From Rhodoferax potami (GTDB lineage Bacteria > Pseudomonadota > Gammaproteobacteria > Burkholderiales > Burkholderiaceae_C): a stretch of 64,000 nt of DNA. The notes under the pieces were generated by a model that ran no database searches, was not told where the DNA came from, and worked only from the letters and a program-made list of their open reading frames with translations. Within the stretch, counting starts at the first letter, position 1. Every line of letters begins with the position of its first letter. Made by a program: the position numbers and the translations under genes. Where the stretch lies: contig NZ_JAVBIK010000001.1 in the NCBI RefSeq assembly GCF_032193805.1, forward strand, positions 2,811,001 to 2,875,000. Direction: 5' to 3'. Below are positions 26,750 to 36,232 of the stretch, one piece after another.

Positions 26750-28327
26750 TTAGGCGCAGACGGCGGCTTCTGGGGTATCCGCTCCGGTCTCGCTGAAGGC
26801 AGCATCGAGCAGCGACTTCTCGCTCCATTGGCCGCGCTCCAGCACGGTGACCAAGCGCCCATGGCTCATGACGCCGATGCGGTCGCACATCTGCATCAGC
26901 TCCCGCAAATCGCTGGAGACCATCAGCACCGCTTTCTGGGCCTGGGTCATGGCTTCGATTTCCGCGTAAATGTCTGCGCGTGCGCCCACATCCACGCCGC
27001 GGGTGGGTTCGTCCAGCAAAAGCACTTCGCAATTCTTGTGCAACCAGCGCGCAAAAATGACTTTTTGCTGGTTGCCGCCGCTCAAGGTGCCCACCGCTTG
27101 GTCCACCGAATGGCTGCGCACCCGCAGGCGCTTCACCATGTCCGAGGCCAGGGTGCGCTCCTTCCACAGGTGCAGCCACCCCCGGCGAGACACGGTGTTC
27201 AATGCTCCTAGCGAGGTATTGACCGCAATTGACTGTGTGAGCAACAGGCCCTGTGATTTGCGGTCTTCCGTCACCAAACCAATGCCTGCCGCAATGGCCG
27301 CCTGCGGCGAGCGCCAGCCGGGCGCCCGCACTTGGAGGGCTGGCCTATGGGCATTGGCAGCCAAGGTGATGTCACCCGTGTCCGCGCGGTCTGCTCCAAA
27401 GAGCAGACGCACCAGCTCGGTCCGGCCACTGCCCACCAAGCCGGCCAGGCCAAACACCTCGCCCGCGTGCAGATCCAGGCTGACCGATTTCACGGCCGTG
27501 CCGCGCCCCAGGCTTTGGGCCTTGAGCAAACAGGGCCCTTGGGGGCGCCGTGGCTTTTGCATGTCCTGCTCCACGGCCCGCCCTACCATGAGGGCGATGA
27601 TGTCGTCTTCGGTTACCTCGTGCATGGGGCAGGTTCTGACCAGCACCCCATCGCGCAACACCGCCAGGGTGTCGGCAATTTTGCGCAACTCCTCCAGCCG
27701 GTGCGATACATAAATAATGGCCACGCCCTGCGCCTTGAGGCGTTCAATTTGGGCAAACAAATGTTGTGTTTCCCGCGGCGTCAGCATGGCCGTGGGTTCA
27801 TCCAGAATCAGAATCTTGGTGCCGTCCTGGAGGTTGCGGGCAATCTCCACCATTTGTTGCTGGCCGATACCCAGCTCTGAGACCAGGCAATCGGGCGCAA
27901 TGCCCTGAATACCAATTTTTGCCAGCTGCTGGCTGGCCGCTTGGTGGAGTGCTTTGCGGTCAATCCAGTGGGCGCACCAGCGCCCGCGGTTCGGCAAGGC
28001 GTCGATCAACAGGTTTTCTGCCACTGTCAGGGTGGAGACCAGACTCAGCTCCTGCATCACCATGCGCACGCCTGCGGCTTCGGCCTCACGGCGATTTATG
28101 GGTGCGAAGCGGTGGCCGGCCAAGTGCATCGTGCCCGCGGTGGCATCGACCAGACCCGCCACGATTTTGGACATGGTGCTTTTGCCCGCACCGTTTTCTC
28201 CGGTCAGCGCCAACACCTCGCCGGGACGCAAGCTTAGGCTCACCCCGCTGAGCACATTGCTCGCATAGCGCTTGGTGATGCCCTCCACCGTGAAGATGGG
28301 AGCGCCTTGTAGTCCGGGGGCTGTCAT
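26750..28327 (-). CDS. rbsA: Ribose ABC transporter ATP-binding protein (two nucleotide-binding domains)
   Basis: A 525-aa sugar ABC ATPase. The first domain has Walker A GENGAGKST and Walker B ILILDEPTAML; the second has the usual degenerate P-loop GLVGSGRTELVR, signature LSGGNQQKVIFARWL and LLLDEPTRGVDVGA. The start MTAPGLQG at 28327 is preferred because the 32 codons upstream read through the intergenic hairpin region and have no homology. It energises RbsC. Confidence 0.94.
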   Translation of the reverse strand: MTAPGLQGAPIFTVEGITKRYASNVLSGVSLSLRPGEVLALTGENGAGKSTMSKIVAGLVDATAGTMHLAGHRFAPINRREAEAAGVRMVMQELSLVSTLTVAENLLIDALPNRGRWCAHWIDRKALHQAASQQLAKIGIQGIAPDCLVSELGIGQQQMVEIARNLQDGTKILILDEPTAMLTPRETQHLFAQIERLKAQGVAIIYVSHRLEELRKIADTLAVLRDGVLVRTCPMHEVTEDDIIALMVGRAVEQDMQKPRRPQGPCLLKAQSLGRGTAVKSVSLDLHAGEVFGLAGLVGSGRTELVRLLFGADRADTGDITLAANAHRPALQVRAPGWRSPQAAIAAGIGLVTEDRKSQGLLLTQSIAVNTSLGALNTVSRRGWLHLWKERTLASDMVKRLRVRSHSVDQAVGTLSGGNQQKVIFARWLHKNCEVLLLDEPTRGVDVGARADIYAEIEAMTQAQKAVLMVSSDLRELMQMCDRIGVMSHGRLVTVLERGQWSEKSLLDAAFSETGADTPEAAVCA

Positions 28328-28374
28328 GGCTGTGCCTTGCTGAAATGGGAGGTACTTAAAGTGTGACGATGGAT

Positions 28375-28412
28375 CCCCGATCGGCCAGCGCCTTGGCGCG
28401 TGCCGATCGGGG
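28375..28412 (-). repeat. Intergenic stem-loop between rbsB and rbsA
   Basis: An 11-bp perfect inverted repeat (28375-28385 with 28402-28412) whose loop contains a further small CGCC/GGCG pair. It lacks a T tract. It follows the rbsB stop and precedes rbsA, the position of RNA-stabilising hairpins that raise binding-protein output over the membrane components. Confidence 0.7.
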
Positions 28413-28435
28413 TGTGCCCTCAAAGGGCCGTCAAT

Positions 28436-29388
28436 TTACTTGCTGGCTTTGGTGACCAGCACCACATCGGTCTGGATGGCAGCAGGCATGTCGGCTTGCT
28501 TTTTCTTCTCGGCCAGTGCCTTCAGTGCAATTTCGATACCGAATACCGCTTGCTTCGCACCAAACTGGTCGGCAGTCGCCAGCATGCGGCCATCGGCCAA
28601 CATAGGCTTGACGGCACCGATGTTGTCGTAGCCCACAACCTTGACCTGGCCTTCTTTGCCAGCGGCCTTGACGGCAGCCACTGCACCCAGCGCCATGTTG
28701 TCATTGCCGACCAACAGGCCCTTCAAGTCGGGGTGCTCACGCAGCATGCCGGACGCCACGGTGTTGCCCTTGTCGATTTCCCAGTTGCCGGACTGCACGC
28801 CCACCACGGTGGCGCCCACAGCCTTCATGGCGTCCTGGTAGCCCAGGGTGCGCTGCTGCGCATTGAAGGTGGTGGATACACCTTCGATGATGCCGACCTT
28901 GTCACCCGCCTTCAGGCCCTTGCCCAGGAAGTCGCCCACCAGCTTGGCGCCGGCACGGTTGTCAGGACCTGCGAAGGGAATTTGGAGGCCCTTTTCTTTT
29001 TGGGCAGCAGCGTCTAGCTGGTTGTCGATGTTGACGACCAAGATGCCCGCATCGATAGCCGTCTTGAGCACGGGCACCAGGGCCTTGGAATCAGCAGGCG
29101 CAATCACAATCGCGTCCACCTTCTGGGCCATCATTTGTTCGATCATGCGGATTTGGGCCGCAGTGTCGGTTTCGTTCTTGATGCCGTTGGACACCAGGCT
29201 GTACTTGGCCGCGTTGGTCTTGGCATGGGCCTTTGCGCCGTCTTCCATGGTGCGGAAAAATTCATTGGCCAGTGACTTCATCACCAAGGCGACCTTGGGT
29301 TTGTCGGCGGCCAGGGCGGGGGCTGCAAAAAACCCGCCATCAGGCTCAAAGCCAGGGTGGTTTGTACGGTACGGCGATTCAATTTCAT
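28436..29388 (-). pseudogene. rbsB: Ribose-binding periplasmic protein with frameshift in signal peptide
   Basis: The mature protein (from ADKPKVALVMKSLANEFF to VTKASK) is intact and typical of RbsB, which captures ribose in the periplasm. The start at 29388 with AGAGGAGA upstream encodes MKLNRRTVQTTLALSLMAG, a signal peptide, but the reading frame shifts at a T6 (29327-29332) or neighbouring C5 run: one added base would give GFFAAPALAADKPK and a 317-aa protein. As written, translation from 29388 ends after about 35 codons, while the in-frame start near 29287 would give a protein without export signal. It may be a sequencing or assembly slip in a homopolymer, a real null mutation, or a slippage switch. 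Confidence 0.8.
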
Positions 29389-29492
29389 GGTCTATCTCCT
29401 CTGAGTTGTTAACTTTTCATGCGTAGCAGAAAGGAACGCTGGAGGTCCCATGGCCTCGCCAAAGTACGTTTCTGCTCCTAAATGCTAACGTA

Positions 29493-29514
29493 GCAAACGT
29501 TTGCGCAAACGTTT
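29493..29514. promoter_or_regulatory. RbsR (LacI-type) operator
   Basis: GCAAACGTTTGC (29493-29504) is a perfect 12-bp palindrome with the central CG of LacI-family sites, directly followed by a second, partly overlapping GCAAACGTTT (29505-29514). It lies 105 bp upstream of the rbsB start and 188 bp upstream of the divergent chemoreceptor gene. The 313 bp between the two genes hold nothing else I can identify apart from a ribosome site for each. Confidence 0.75.
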
Positions 29515-29701
29515 TTCTCATTGGGAGAAACCCTAGATGTGTGCAAAGCGCATCTCGCCCGAAAAGGCAAACCGCTCATCGACTGAGCCGCCGCTCCCCT
29601 TCAAAACCCCTAGATGTAACAACGTCATAAAACCTTCACAAACTAGTCATTCAATCGGCTTTGCCCACCCCGTCCGGGGTGTTTGTTTCCCAGAGGTTGT
29701 C

Positions 29702-31285
29702 ATGCGCGTGTCCACCCGGCTGTTTGTGTTGGTTGCCAGTCTGGCGGCTTTGTTATTGGTGATTGGTGGCTTTGGTGTCTACGGTGCAAGGCAGTCCAAC
29801 GACGCCTTGCGCTCGGTGTACCAAGAGCGCACCGTGCCTGCGGTGACGCTGGGGCAAATAGATGCCCTGACCTTCAGCAGCCGTATGCATGTGGCACAGG
29901 CCTTGGCAAACCCCTTGCCGGATGTGATTGCCTCCAGCGTCAAAGAGATCGCCGCCAACCAAAAGCAGATTGCTGAAACCTGGGCGCAGTACCGCGAGCA
30001 TCCGCTCGAGGGTGAGGCCGAAACACTGGCCGCTGACTGGGAGAAATCCTTCAAAGCCTATGACGAACAAGGCCTCAAGCCCGCAGTGACGGCCTTGCTA
30101 GAGAACGACATCACCACCGCGCAAGCCGCCATGGTGGAGAAGATGACGCCCTTGTCTGCGCCCGTGAACCGCAGCATTCAGGCGCTGCAACAACTCCAGA
30201 TCGAGGGGGCTAAAACCGAGTTTGAGGCTGCGGGCGGCCGTTACCGCACCCAGTGGTGGGGCAGTGTGGGCCTGATCGGTTTCGGGCTGCTCTGCGCCAT
30301 CACGTTTGGTTGGAGCACAGTGCGCAACATCACCGCGCAACTGGGCTGCGAGCCGGCGCAAGCCAACGAGGTCGCGCAGCGCCTGAGTGCGGGTGACTTC
30401 GGCGCGGATTTGCGTACCGCTGCCGCACCTCACAGCCTGATGGCGCAGCTGGGCGAAATGCAACACAGCCTGAGCGCAGTGGTGGCGCGCGTGCGGCACT
30501 CGTCTGAGGCGGTGTCGGGCGCGAGTGTGGAAATCGCCTCGGGCAACCACGACCTCTCCAGCCGCACCGAACAGCAGGCCGGCGCCATTCAGCAGACTGC
30601 CGCCTCTATGGAGGCACTGGGTGACACGGTGCGGGTGAACGCCCAACGCGCCGCCCGTGCCGATGCGCTGGCCCGTACGGCCTCAGACGCCGCCAGCCAA
30701 GGGGGCGAAGTGGTCGCCAATGTGGTGAGCACCATGCAAGAGATCAACGACAGTTCGCGCCGCATTGTGGACATCATCAGCGTGATTGACGGCATTGCGT
30801 TTCAGACCAACATCCTGGCGCTGAACGCCGCGGTGGAGGCTGCGCGCGCAGGTGAGCAAGGGCGAGGGTTCGCGGTGGTGGCCTCCGAGGTGCGCTCGCT
30901 GGCCGGGCGCTCGGCGGCTGCGGCCAAAGAAGTCAAAAGCCTGATCGACGCGAGCCTGGAGCGGGTGGAGCGCGGCAATGCGCTGGTGGCTAAAGCCGGG
31001 CAATCGATGTCGCAGGTGGTGGGCTCGATCCGCCATGTGACCGACATCATGGGCGAGATCAGCGCCGCCAGTTCCGAGCAGAGCACTGGCGTGCAGCAGG
31101 TGGGGCAAGCGATTGCGCTCATTGACCAGACCACGCAGCAAAATGCCGCCATGGTGGAAGAGATTGCCGCAGCCGCCAGCGGCCTGCGGCACGAGGCGCA
31201 GCAGTTGGTGGAGTCGGTGGCCTTCTTCAAGCTGGGCCACCAGAGCCCGGCGCTGCAGGCGCCTACAGTGCTCGCACTGCGCTAA
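29702..31285 (+). CDS. Methyl-accepting chemotaxis protein (Tar/Tsr-like, four-helix-bundle sensor)
   Basis: A 527-aa chemoreceptor. There is a transmembrane segment at about 6-28 ([22 protein letters not shown]), a periplasmic helical domain (about 30-190), a second transmembrane segment near 195-215, a HAMP region, and the signalling hairpin with [31 protein letters not shown] near residues 365-395. The start at 29702 is preferred; the frame continues 55 codons upstream without homology. The end overlaps chrA by 23 bp on the opposite strand. Its position divergent from rbsB suggests, without proof, a ribose-related ligand. Confidence 0.9.
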   Translation: MRVSTRLFVLVASLAALLLVIGGFGVYGARQSNDALRSVYQERTVPAVTLGQIDALTFSSRMHVAQALANPLPDVIASSVKEIAANQKQIAETWAQYREHPLEGEAETLAADWEKSFKAYDEQGLKPAVTALLENDITTAQAAMVEKMTPLSAPVNRSIQALQQLQIEGAKTEFEAAGGRYRTQWWGSVGLIGFGLLCAITFGWSTVRNITAQLGCEPAQANEVAQRLSAGDFGADLRTAAAPHSLMAQLGEMQHSLSAVVARVRHSSEAVSGASVEIASGNHDLSSRTEQQAGAIQQTAASMEALGDTVRVNAQRAARADALARTASDAASQGGEVVANVVSTMQEINDSSRRIVDIISVIDGIAFQTNILALNAAVEAARAGEQGRGFAVVASEVRSLAGRSAAAAKEVKSLIDASLERVERGNALVAKAGQSMSQVVGSIRHVTDIMGEISAASSEQSTGVQQVGQAIALIDQTTQQNAAMVEEIAAAASGLRHEAQQLVESVAFFKLGHQSPALQAPTVLALR

Positions 31286-32621
31286 GTGCCAGGCCTATCA
31301 GGGCGCAGGCGGCAAGCACCTGCATCACGCTGCGTTGGTATTTGAAAAGCGCCACGCCCGCGGCGATGGCAATGGCGGCAGACACTGCGTCAAACGGGCC
31401 GGCAAAACCTTGCGGCCACAGCAGGTGGTAGCCGAAGAACAGCGCCAAGTTCAAGATCACACCCACCACGGCAGCGGTAATGGCAGTGAGCGGTGCGGTG
31501 AAGCTCAGCTTGTTGTGCGTGGTTTCTACCAACGGGCCGCCGGCCAGAATGAACACAAACGAGGGCAAAAAGGTGAACCAGGTCACCAGCGTGGCTGCTA
31601 CGGCGCCCGCCAAAAACAGCTGGTCGGGCCCGAACACCGCTTTCACATAGCCGCCCACAAAACCCACAAAGGCCACCACCATGATCAGCGGGCCCGGCGT
31701 GGTTTCACCCAGGGCCAGACCATCCATCATCTGAGTGGGGGTGAGCCAGCCGTAGTGGCCTACCGCACCCTGAAACACATAGGGCAACACCGCATAAGCG
31801 CCGCCAAAGGTGAGCAACGCGGCCTTGGTAAAAAACCAGCCCATTTGGGTGAGCGTGTGGTCCCAGCCGAACTGCAGGGTCAGCCAGCCCATGGGCAGTG
31901 CCCACAGCGCGGCACCACTTGCTACCACCACGCCGAGCCGGCTCCAACGAAAGAGCGCGTGTGCCGGTGTGGGGGTGTTGTCATCAATCAGCGCCTGGCC
32001 CTGGCTGGCCTCGGCAGCGCCGTGCCCGCCGCCCAGCTGAAACCACTGCGGCGCCCAGCGCCCGCCCGCCCAGCCGATGGTAGCCGCAGAGAGCACGATG
32101 AGCGGGAAGGGCAGCTGCAAGGCAAAGATGGCCACAAACGATGCAGCTGCAATCGCCCAGAGTGCGCCGTTTCTAAGCGCGCGCGAGCCGATGCGGTGGG
32201 CCGCTTGCACCACGATGGCCGTCACCGCGGGTTTGATGCCATAGAAGATGCCTGCCACCCAGGCCACGTCGCCATACGCGATGTACACCCACGACAGACC
32301 CACCAGGATGAGCAGCGACGGCAGCACAAACAAGCCACCCGCCACCACGCCGCCCCAGGTGCGGTGCATGAGCCAGCCGATGTAGGTGGCCAGTTGCTGC
32401 GCCTCCGGGCCGGGCAGCACCATGCAGTAGTTCAAGGCGTGCAAAAAGCGCTTCTCGGAAATCCATCGCCGCCGCTCCACAAGCTCCTGGTGCATCATGG
32501 CGATCTGGCCTGCGGGCCCGCCAAAGCTCACACAACCCAGCTTCCACCAGAACAGCAATGCCTGCCAGAACGACACCGCCTGGGGCGCCTTAGGGGCTGG
32601 GGTAGAGGGTGTTATTGGCAT
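31263..32621 (-). CDS. chrA: Chromate transporter (CHR family, two-domain)
   Basis: A 452-aa inner-membrane protein with two homologous halves of about six helices each: the first begins [21 protein letters not shown] and contains [14 protein letters not shown], the second contains [20 protein letters not shown] and [17 protein letters not shown]. These are the FGG and PGP motifs of CHR transporters that export chromate. No chrB or other resistance gene is adjacent. Its 3' end overlaps the chemoreceptor gene on the opposite strand by 23 bp. Confidence 0.92.
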   Translation of the reverse strand: MPITPSTPAPKAPQAVSFWQALLFWWKLGCVSFGGPAGQIAMMHQELVERRRWISEKRFLHALNYCMVLPGPEAQQLATYIGWLMHRTWGGVVAGGLFVLPSLLILVGLSWVYIAYGDVAWVAGIFYGIKPAVTAIVVQAAHRIGSRALRNGALWAIAAASFVAIFALQLPFPLIVLSAATIGWAGGRWAPQWFQLGGGHGAAEASQGQALIDDNTPTPAHALFRWSRLGVVVASGAALWALPMGWLTLQFGWDHTLTQMGWFFTKAALLTFGGAYAVLPYVFQGAVGHYGWLTPTQMMDGLALGETTPGPLIMVVAFVGFVGGYVKAVFGPDQLFLAGAVAATLVTWFTFLPSFVFILAGGPLVETTHNKLSFTAPLTAITAAVVGVILNLALFFGYHLLWPQGFAGPFDAVSAAIAIAAGVALFKYQRSVMQVLAACALIGLALSAVRAL

Positions 32622-32692
32622 CAGGGCTTCGACTTGCAGGGGGATGGCATTGGGGTGCTAGTTTAAGTTGTTTAAGTTTATGGTTTTAAATA

Positions 32693-32749
32693 AAAAGAGC
32701 TGCTAGCGCAGGTAATGTATGCGCTAGCAGCTCCTAATTTCATAGCGTT
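32693..32749. repeat. Interspersed palindromic repeat, copy between chrA and tctA
   Basis: Perfect 14-bp arms, GAGCTGCTAGCGCA (32697-32710) and its complement (32720-32733), separated by 9 bases and followed by CTAATTTCATAGCG, the reverse of the GCTATnAAAT end seen in other copies. It sits in the 139-bp gap upstream of chrA and downstream of tctA, where it could also act as a transcription stop for the tct operon. Confidence 0.8.
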
Positions 32750-32760
32750 GCAGCCGGGAA

Positions 32761-34272
32761 TCAATCCTCCACAAACGCCTCTTCCCGCTTAGCCTTGATA
32801 GAAGGCAGCATCACCACCACCAAGAGAGCGAGCGCCGCCAGCAACAGGCTCGCAGACAGCGGCCGCGTCACAAACACACTCCAGTCCCCACGGCTGAGCA
32901 ACAGTGCCCGGCGCAAGTACTCCTCCATCATCGGCCCCAGAATGAAACCTAGAAGCAGCGGTGCAGGCTCCGTACCCAGCTTGATGAACAAATACCCGAT
33001 CACCCCGAAGATCGCCACCATCCAGATATCGAAGGTGTTGTTGTTGGTCGAATACACCCCGATCGCACAGAACAACACGATAGAAGGGAACAACCAGCGG
33101 TAAGGCACCGACAAGAGCTTGATCCAGATACCGATCAAAGGCAGGTTCAGGATCACCAGCATCAGGTTACCGATCCACATCGAAGCAATCAAACCCCAGA
33201 AGAGTTCCGGATTGGCTGTCATCACCTGAGGGCCGGGCTGGATGTTGTGGATCGTCATCGCACCCACCATCAACGCCATCACTGCATTCGGTGGGATACC
33301 CAGGGTCAGGAGCGCGATGAAGGAAGTCTGGCTTCCAGCATTGTTCGCCGCTTCAGGAGCCGCCACACCGCGGATGTTGCCCTTGCCAAAAGGTACTTCA
33401 CCGGGCTGGAGCTTGGTCTTGCGCTCCAGAGAATACGCCGCAAAAGCCGACATTACGGCGCCTCCGCCGGGCAAGATGCCTAGCGCCGAGCCCAGGGCTG
33501 TGCCACGCATTACTGCAGGCACCATGCGCCGGAAGTCTTCCTTAGTAGGCAGTAGGCCGGCCACCGATACGCTGAATATCTCGCGCTCGCTCTCATTCTT
33601 GGACAGGTTGCTGATGATCTCGCCGTAGCCGAACACGCCCATGGCGATCACGATGAAGCCGATACCGTCAGTCAGCTCCGGAATATCAAAGCTGTAACGG
33701 GCGACACCGGAGTTCACGTCGGTGCCGATCATGCCCATCAACAGACCCAACACGATCATGGCGACGGCTTTGAGCAGAGAGCCCGATGCCAGCACCACCG
33801 CACCGATCAAGCCCAGAATCATCAGGCTAAAGTATTCCGCCGGACCGAACTTGAAGGCCAGCTCGGTCAAGGGGCCTGCAAAGGCCGCAAGAATCAAAGT
33901 GCCTACGCAACCGGCAAAGAAAGAACCCAGGCCTGCGGCAGCCAGAGCGGGACCCGCCCTTCCGCTTCGCGCCATTTGGTAGCCGTCGATGGTGGTCACG
34001 ACAGACGCGGATTCCCCCGGCAGGTTTACCAGGATGGCAGTAGTCGATCCGCCGTACTGGGCACCGTAATAGATACCGGCCAGCATGATCAATGCCGCTA
34101 CCGGCGGGAGTGCATAGGTCGCTGGCAAGAGCATGGCGATAGTCGCCAAGGGGCCGATGCCGGGGAGTACCCCGATCAAAGTACCGAGCAAACAGCCGAT
34201 GAAGGCATAAATCAGATTCTGGCCGGTGAAGGCCACGCCAAAGCCGAGGGCGAGGTTGTCAAAGAGTTCCAT
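32761..34272 (-). CDS. tctA: Tripartite tricarboxylate transporter large permease
   Basis: A 503-aa membrane protein with about 11-12 helices and the TctA signatures IGCLLGTLIGVLPGIGP, YGAQYGGSTTAILVNLPGE and a second glycine-rich motif, GILPGGGAVMSAFAAY. TctA forms the channel of the three-part, ion-driven tricarboxylate transporter with TctB and the binding protein TctC. It is the last gene of the operon beginning with tctC at 40.2 kb. Confidence 0.94.
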   Translation of the reverse strand: MELFDNLALGFGVAFTGQNLIYAFIGCLLGTLIGVLPGIGPLATIAMLLPATYALPPVAALIMLAGIYYGAQYGGSTTAILVNLPGESASVVTTIDGYQMARSGRAGPALAAAGLGSFFAGCVGTLILAAFAGPLTELAFKFGPAEYFSLMILGLIGAVVLASGSLLKAVAMIVLGLLMGMIGTDVNSGVARYSFDIPELTDGIGFIVIAMGVFGYGEIISNLSKNESEREIFSVSVAGLLPTKEDFRRMVPAVMRGTALGSALGILPGGGAVMSAFAAYSLERKTKLQPGEVPFGKGNIRGVAAPEAANNAGSQTSFIALLTLGIPPNAVMALMVGAMTIHNIQPGPQVMTANPELFWGLIASMWIGNLMLVILNLPLIGIWIKLLSVPYRWLFPSIVLFCAIGVYSTNNNTFDIWMVAIFGVIGYLFIKLGTEPAPLLLGFILGPMMEEYLRRALLLSRGDWSVFVTRPLSASLLLAALALLVVVMLPSIKAKREEAFVED

Positions 34273-34306
34273 GGTGTGCAGTTCCTGTCGATGGTTCAGT
34301 CGTGGC

Positions 34307-34795
34307 TTAAGCGGTGAAGTAAGCAGGCCAGACCGGGAACTGCAGTTTGAGGAGAACGATGAAGGCGACGTAGCTCAGGAGCGCAAGGATGGTTGCAAGA
34401 ACAGCGACTTCCTTGAACTTGTGTTCATCACCAGCGTGGCTGGCGATGTAGGTGAGCAGGTAGATACCGACGATCAGGCCCAGAGGTTTCAAGCCGATCA
34501 TGGGCAGGCCGCCGATGCAGGCTCCGAACACCAGGTTGGCGCTGATGATGAAGAACAGGGGCTTCCAGGCGAATTTGCCTACCTTGTCGCCGTCTTCGGT
34601 TTCCACGACCAGCGAGGTGAAGGTGACTGCGATGCCAATGATGGCAAGGAGCACTCCGAGTACGAGGGGGAAGTAGCCCGGGCCCATCTTCGCACCGCTG
34701 CCCAGGCTGTACTGGGTGGCGCCGGCCGCAAAGCCGGCGCCCACCATCACGAACATCAGCCCTGAAAAGAAGTCCTTTTGACTTTTGATTCTCAC
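34307..34795 (-). CDS. tctB: Tripartite tricarboxylate transporter small membrane protein
   Basis: A 162-aa protein with four hydrophobic helices (for example FFSGLMFVMVGAGFAAGATQY and VLLAIIGIAVTFTSLVV) and the family motif SLGSGAKMGPGYFP. The start codon is a GTG either way: 34795 has a better-placed ribosome site (AAAGAG upstream) than the in-frame GTG at 34807. It lies 34 bp before tctA. Confidence 0.88.
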   Translation of the reverse strand: MRIKSQKDFFSGLMFVMVGAGFAAGATQYSLGSGAKMGPGYFPLVLGVLLAIIGIAVTFTSLVVETEDGDKVGKFAWKPLFFIISANLVFGACIGGLPMIGLKPLGLIVGIYLLTYIASHAGDEHKFKEVAVLATILALLSYVAFIVLLKLQFPVWPAYFTA

Positions 34796-34834
34796 GTTAT
34801 GTCTCACTCTTTATTTTTGGAAACGTGAAAATTC

Positions 34835-36184
34835 TTAGCCCTTCAAAGAGTTCAGCACCCGGTCGACCATCACGCCGGCTTGGCCGAGGTTGTTCATCGG
34901 ATCGCAGAAGCCCTCCAGCTGTTCGCGGGTGACGTGTTTGTTGATCTCAGGGTGCTCAGCCAGCAGCTCAATCAGGTGGCGCTTCTGTTTGAGGGCTTCT
35001 CGGCAGATGTCATAGACCAAGTCATGCGCATATTCACGGCCGATGTAGGGGCCCATGCCCATCATCACGGCTTCGGACATCACGAGGCCATGGGTCATGT
35101 CGATGTTGCTGCGCATCTGGGCGGCGTCCACTTCCAGGCCGGCCAGAATGAACTTGGTTTGCTTGAGTGCGCCGGACATCAGGCAGAAGATCTCAGGCAT
35201 GGCCACCCATTCAATTTCCCAAGGGCCGGTGGAACGCTCGTGGTCGGCCACCATGGCATCCATCAGGGACGCGGCCAGTTGGCGCACCACCGAGATGTTG
35301 GCGTGGATGTACAGGCAGGAAATCGGGTTGCGCTTTTGCGGCATGGTGGAGGACGAGCCGCGGCCGGGGGCATAGGGCTCGAACACTTCAGCCACTTCGG
35401 TTTGCATGAGCAGTTTGACGTCCATGGCGATCTTGCCCAGCGAGCCACCCACGATACCGAGGAAGGCGCCCACTTCTGCAAAGTTGTCACGCACGGTGTG
35501 CCATGAGATCAGTGGTTGGCCGAGGCCCAGTTCTTTCATCAGGCCGGCCTGGGTTTCCATGGCGCCGGTTTCCAGCGAAGACAAGGTGCCCGATGCGCCG
35601 CCGAACTCGCCAACCAACACGCGGGGCTTGAGTTGTTCCAAGCGTTCGCGGTGACGCTCGATGCCCGCGAGGATGCTGGCCATTTTGTAGCCGAAGGTGA
35701 TGGGGGTGGCTTGTTGCAGGTTGCTGCGGCCGATGATGGGGGTGTCGCGGTGGGCTTTGGCCAGCTTGGCCAGCGAGCCCGAGATATCTTTCAAGTCGGC
35801 TTCGACCAAGGCCAAAGCTTCACGGATCTGCAGCACGGCGGCTGTGTCGGTGATGTCTTGGGTAGTTGCGCCCCAGTGGCAGTATTCGCCCAGCTTGTCG
35901 CGGCAGTTGGCGTTGATCTGGTTGACCACCGCAATGATGGGGTAGCCGATTTGCTCGGTTTTGGCCTTGAGCTTGACCCAGTCGATTTGGCTGGGTTCGC
36001 AGTTCTTCACGATTTCGTCCGCTGCTTCTTTGGGGATGATGCCCAGCTCGCCTTGCACTTTGGCCAAGGCACGCTCGATGTCGAGGTACTTGGCCGTGCG
36101 GTTTTCGTCCGACCAGACTTGGCGCATCGCGGCGTCGCTGAACATGTCGGTGAAGATCTTGGAGTCGATGATGGTGGAAGACAT
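34835..36184 (-). CDS. Fumarase/aspartase-superfamily lyase (adenylosuccinate lyase-like)
   Basis: A 449-aa member of the fumarase II/aspartase/argininosuccinate lyase superfamily. It carries the three conserved regions: HWGATTQDITDT, RSNLQQATPITFGYKMA and the mobile catalytic loop GSSSTMPQKRNP with its Ser. These enzymes remove a group from a succinyl compound to leave fumarate or an analogue. Sequence resembles PurB and carboxymuconate cycloisomerase, but the position between the TctAB genes and the citramalyl-CoA lyase gene argues for a catabolic substrate, perhaps one yielding mesaconate or a related acid. The exact reaction is not known. Confidence 0.8.
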   Translation of the reverse strand: MSSTIIDSKIFTDMFSDAAMRQVWSDENRTAKYLDIERALAKVQGELGIIPKEAADEIVKNCEPSQIDWVKLKAKTEQIGYPIIAVVNQINANCRDKLGEYCHWGATTQDITDTAAVLQIREALALVEADLKDISGSLAKLAKAHRDTPIIGRSNLQQATPITFGYKMASILAGIERHRERLEQLKPRVLVGEFGGASGTLSSLETGAMETQAGLMKELGLGQPLISWHTVRDNFAEVGAFLGIVGGSLGKIAMDVKLLMQTEVAEVFEPYAPGRGSSSTMPQKRNPISCLYIHANISVVRQLAASLMDAMVADHERSTGPWEIEWVAMPEIFCLMSGALKQTKFILAGLEVDAAQMRSNIDMTHGLVMSEAVMMGMGPYIGREYAHDLVYDICREALKQKRHLIELLAEHPEINKHVTREQLEGFCDPMNNLGQAGVMVDRVLNSLKG

Positions 36185-36232
36185 TTTGTTATTCCTTCTG
36201 TTGAGACGTAATGAATAGGGTTTGGGGCGGCT

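Noticed and set aside
31113..32666. A 517-codon plus-strand frame opposite chrA
   Set aside because: His- and Arg-rich shadow of chrA without motifs; chrA is well supported.
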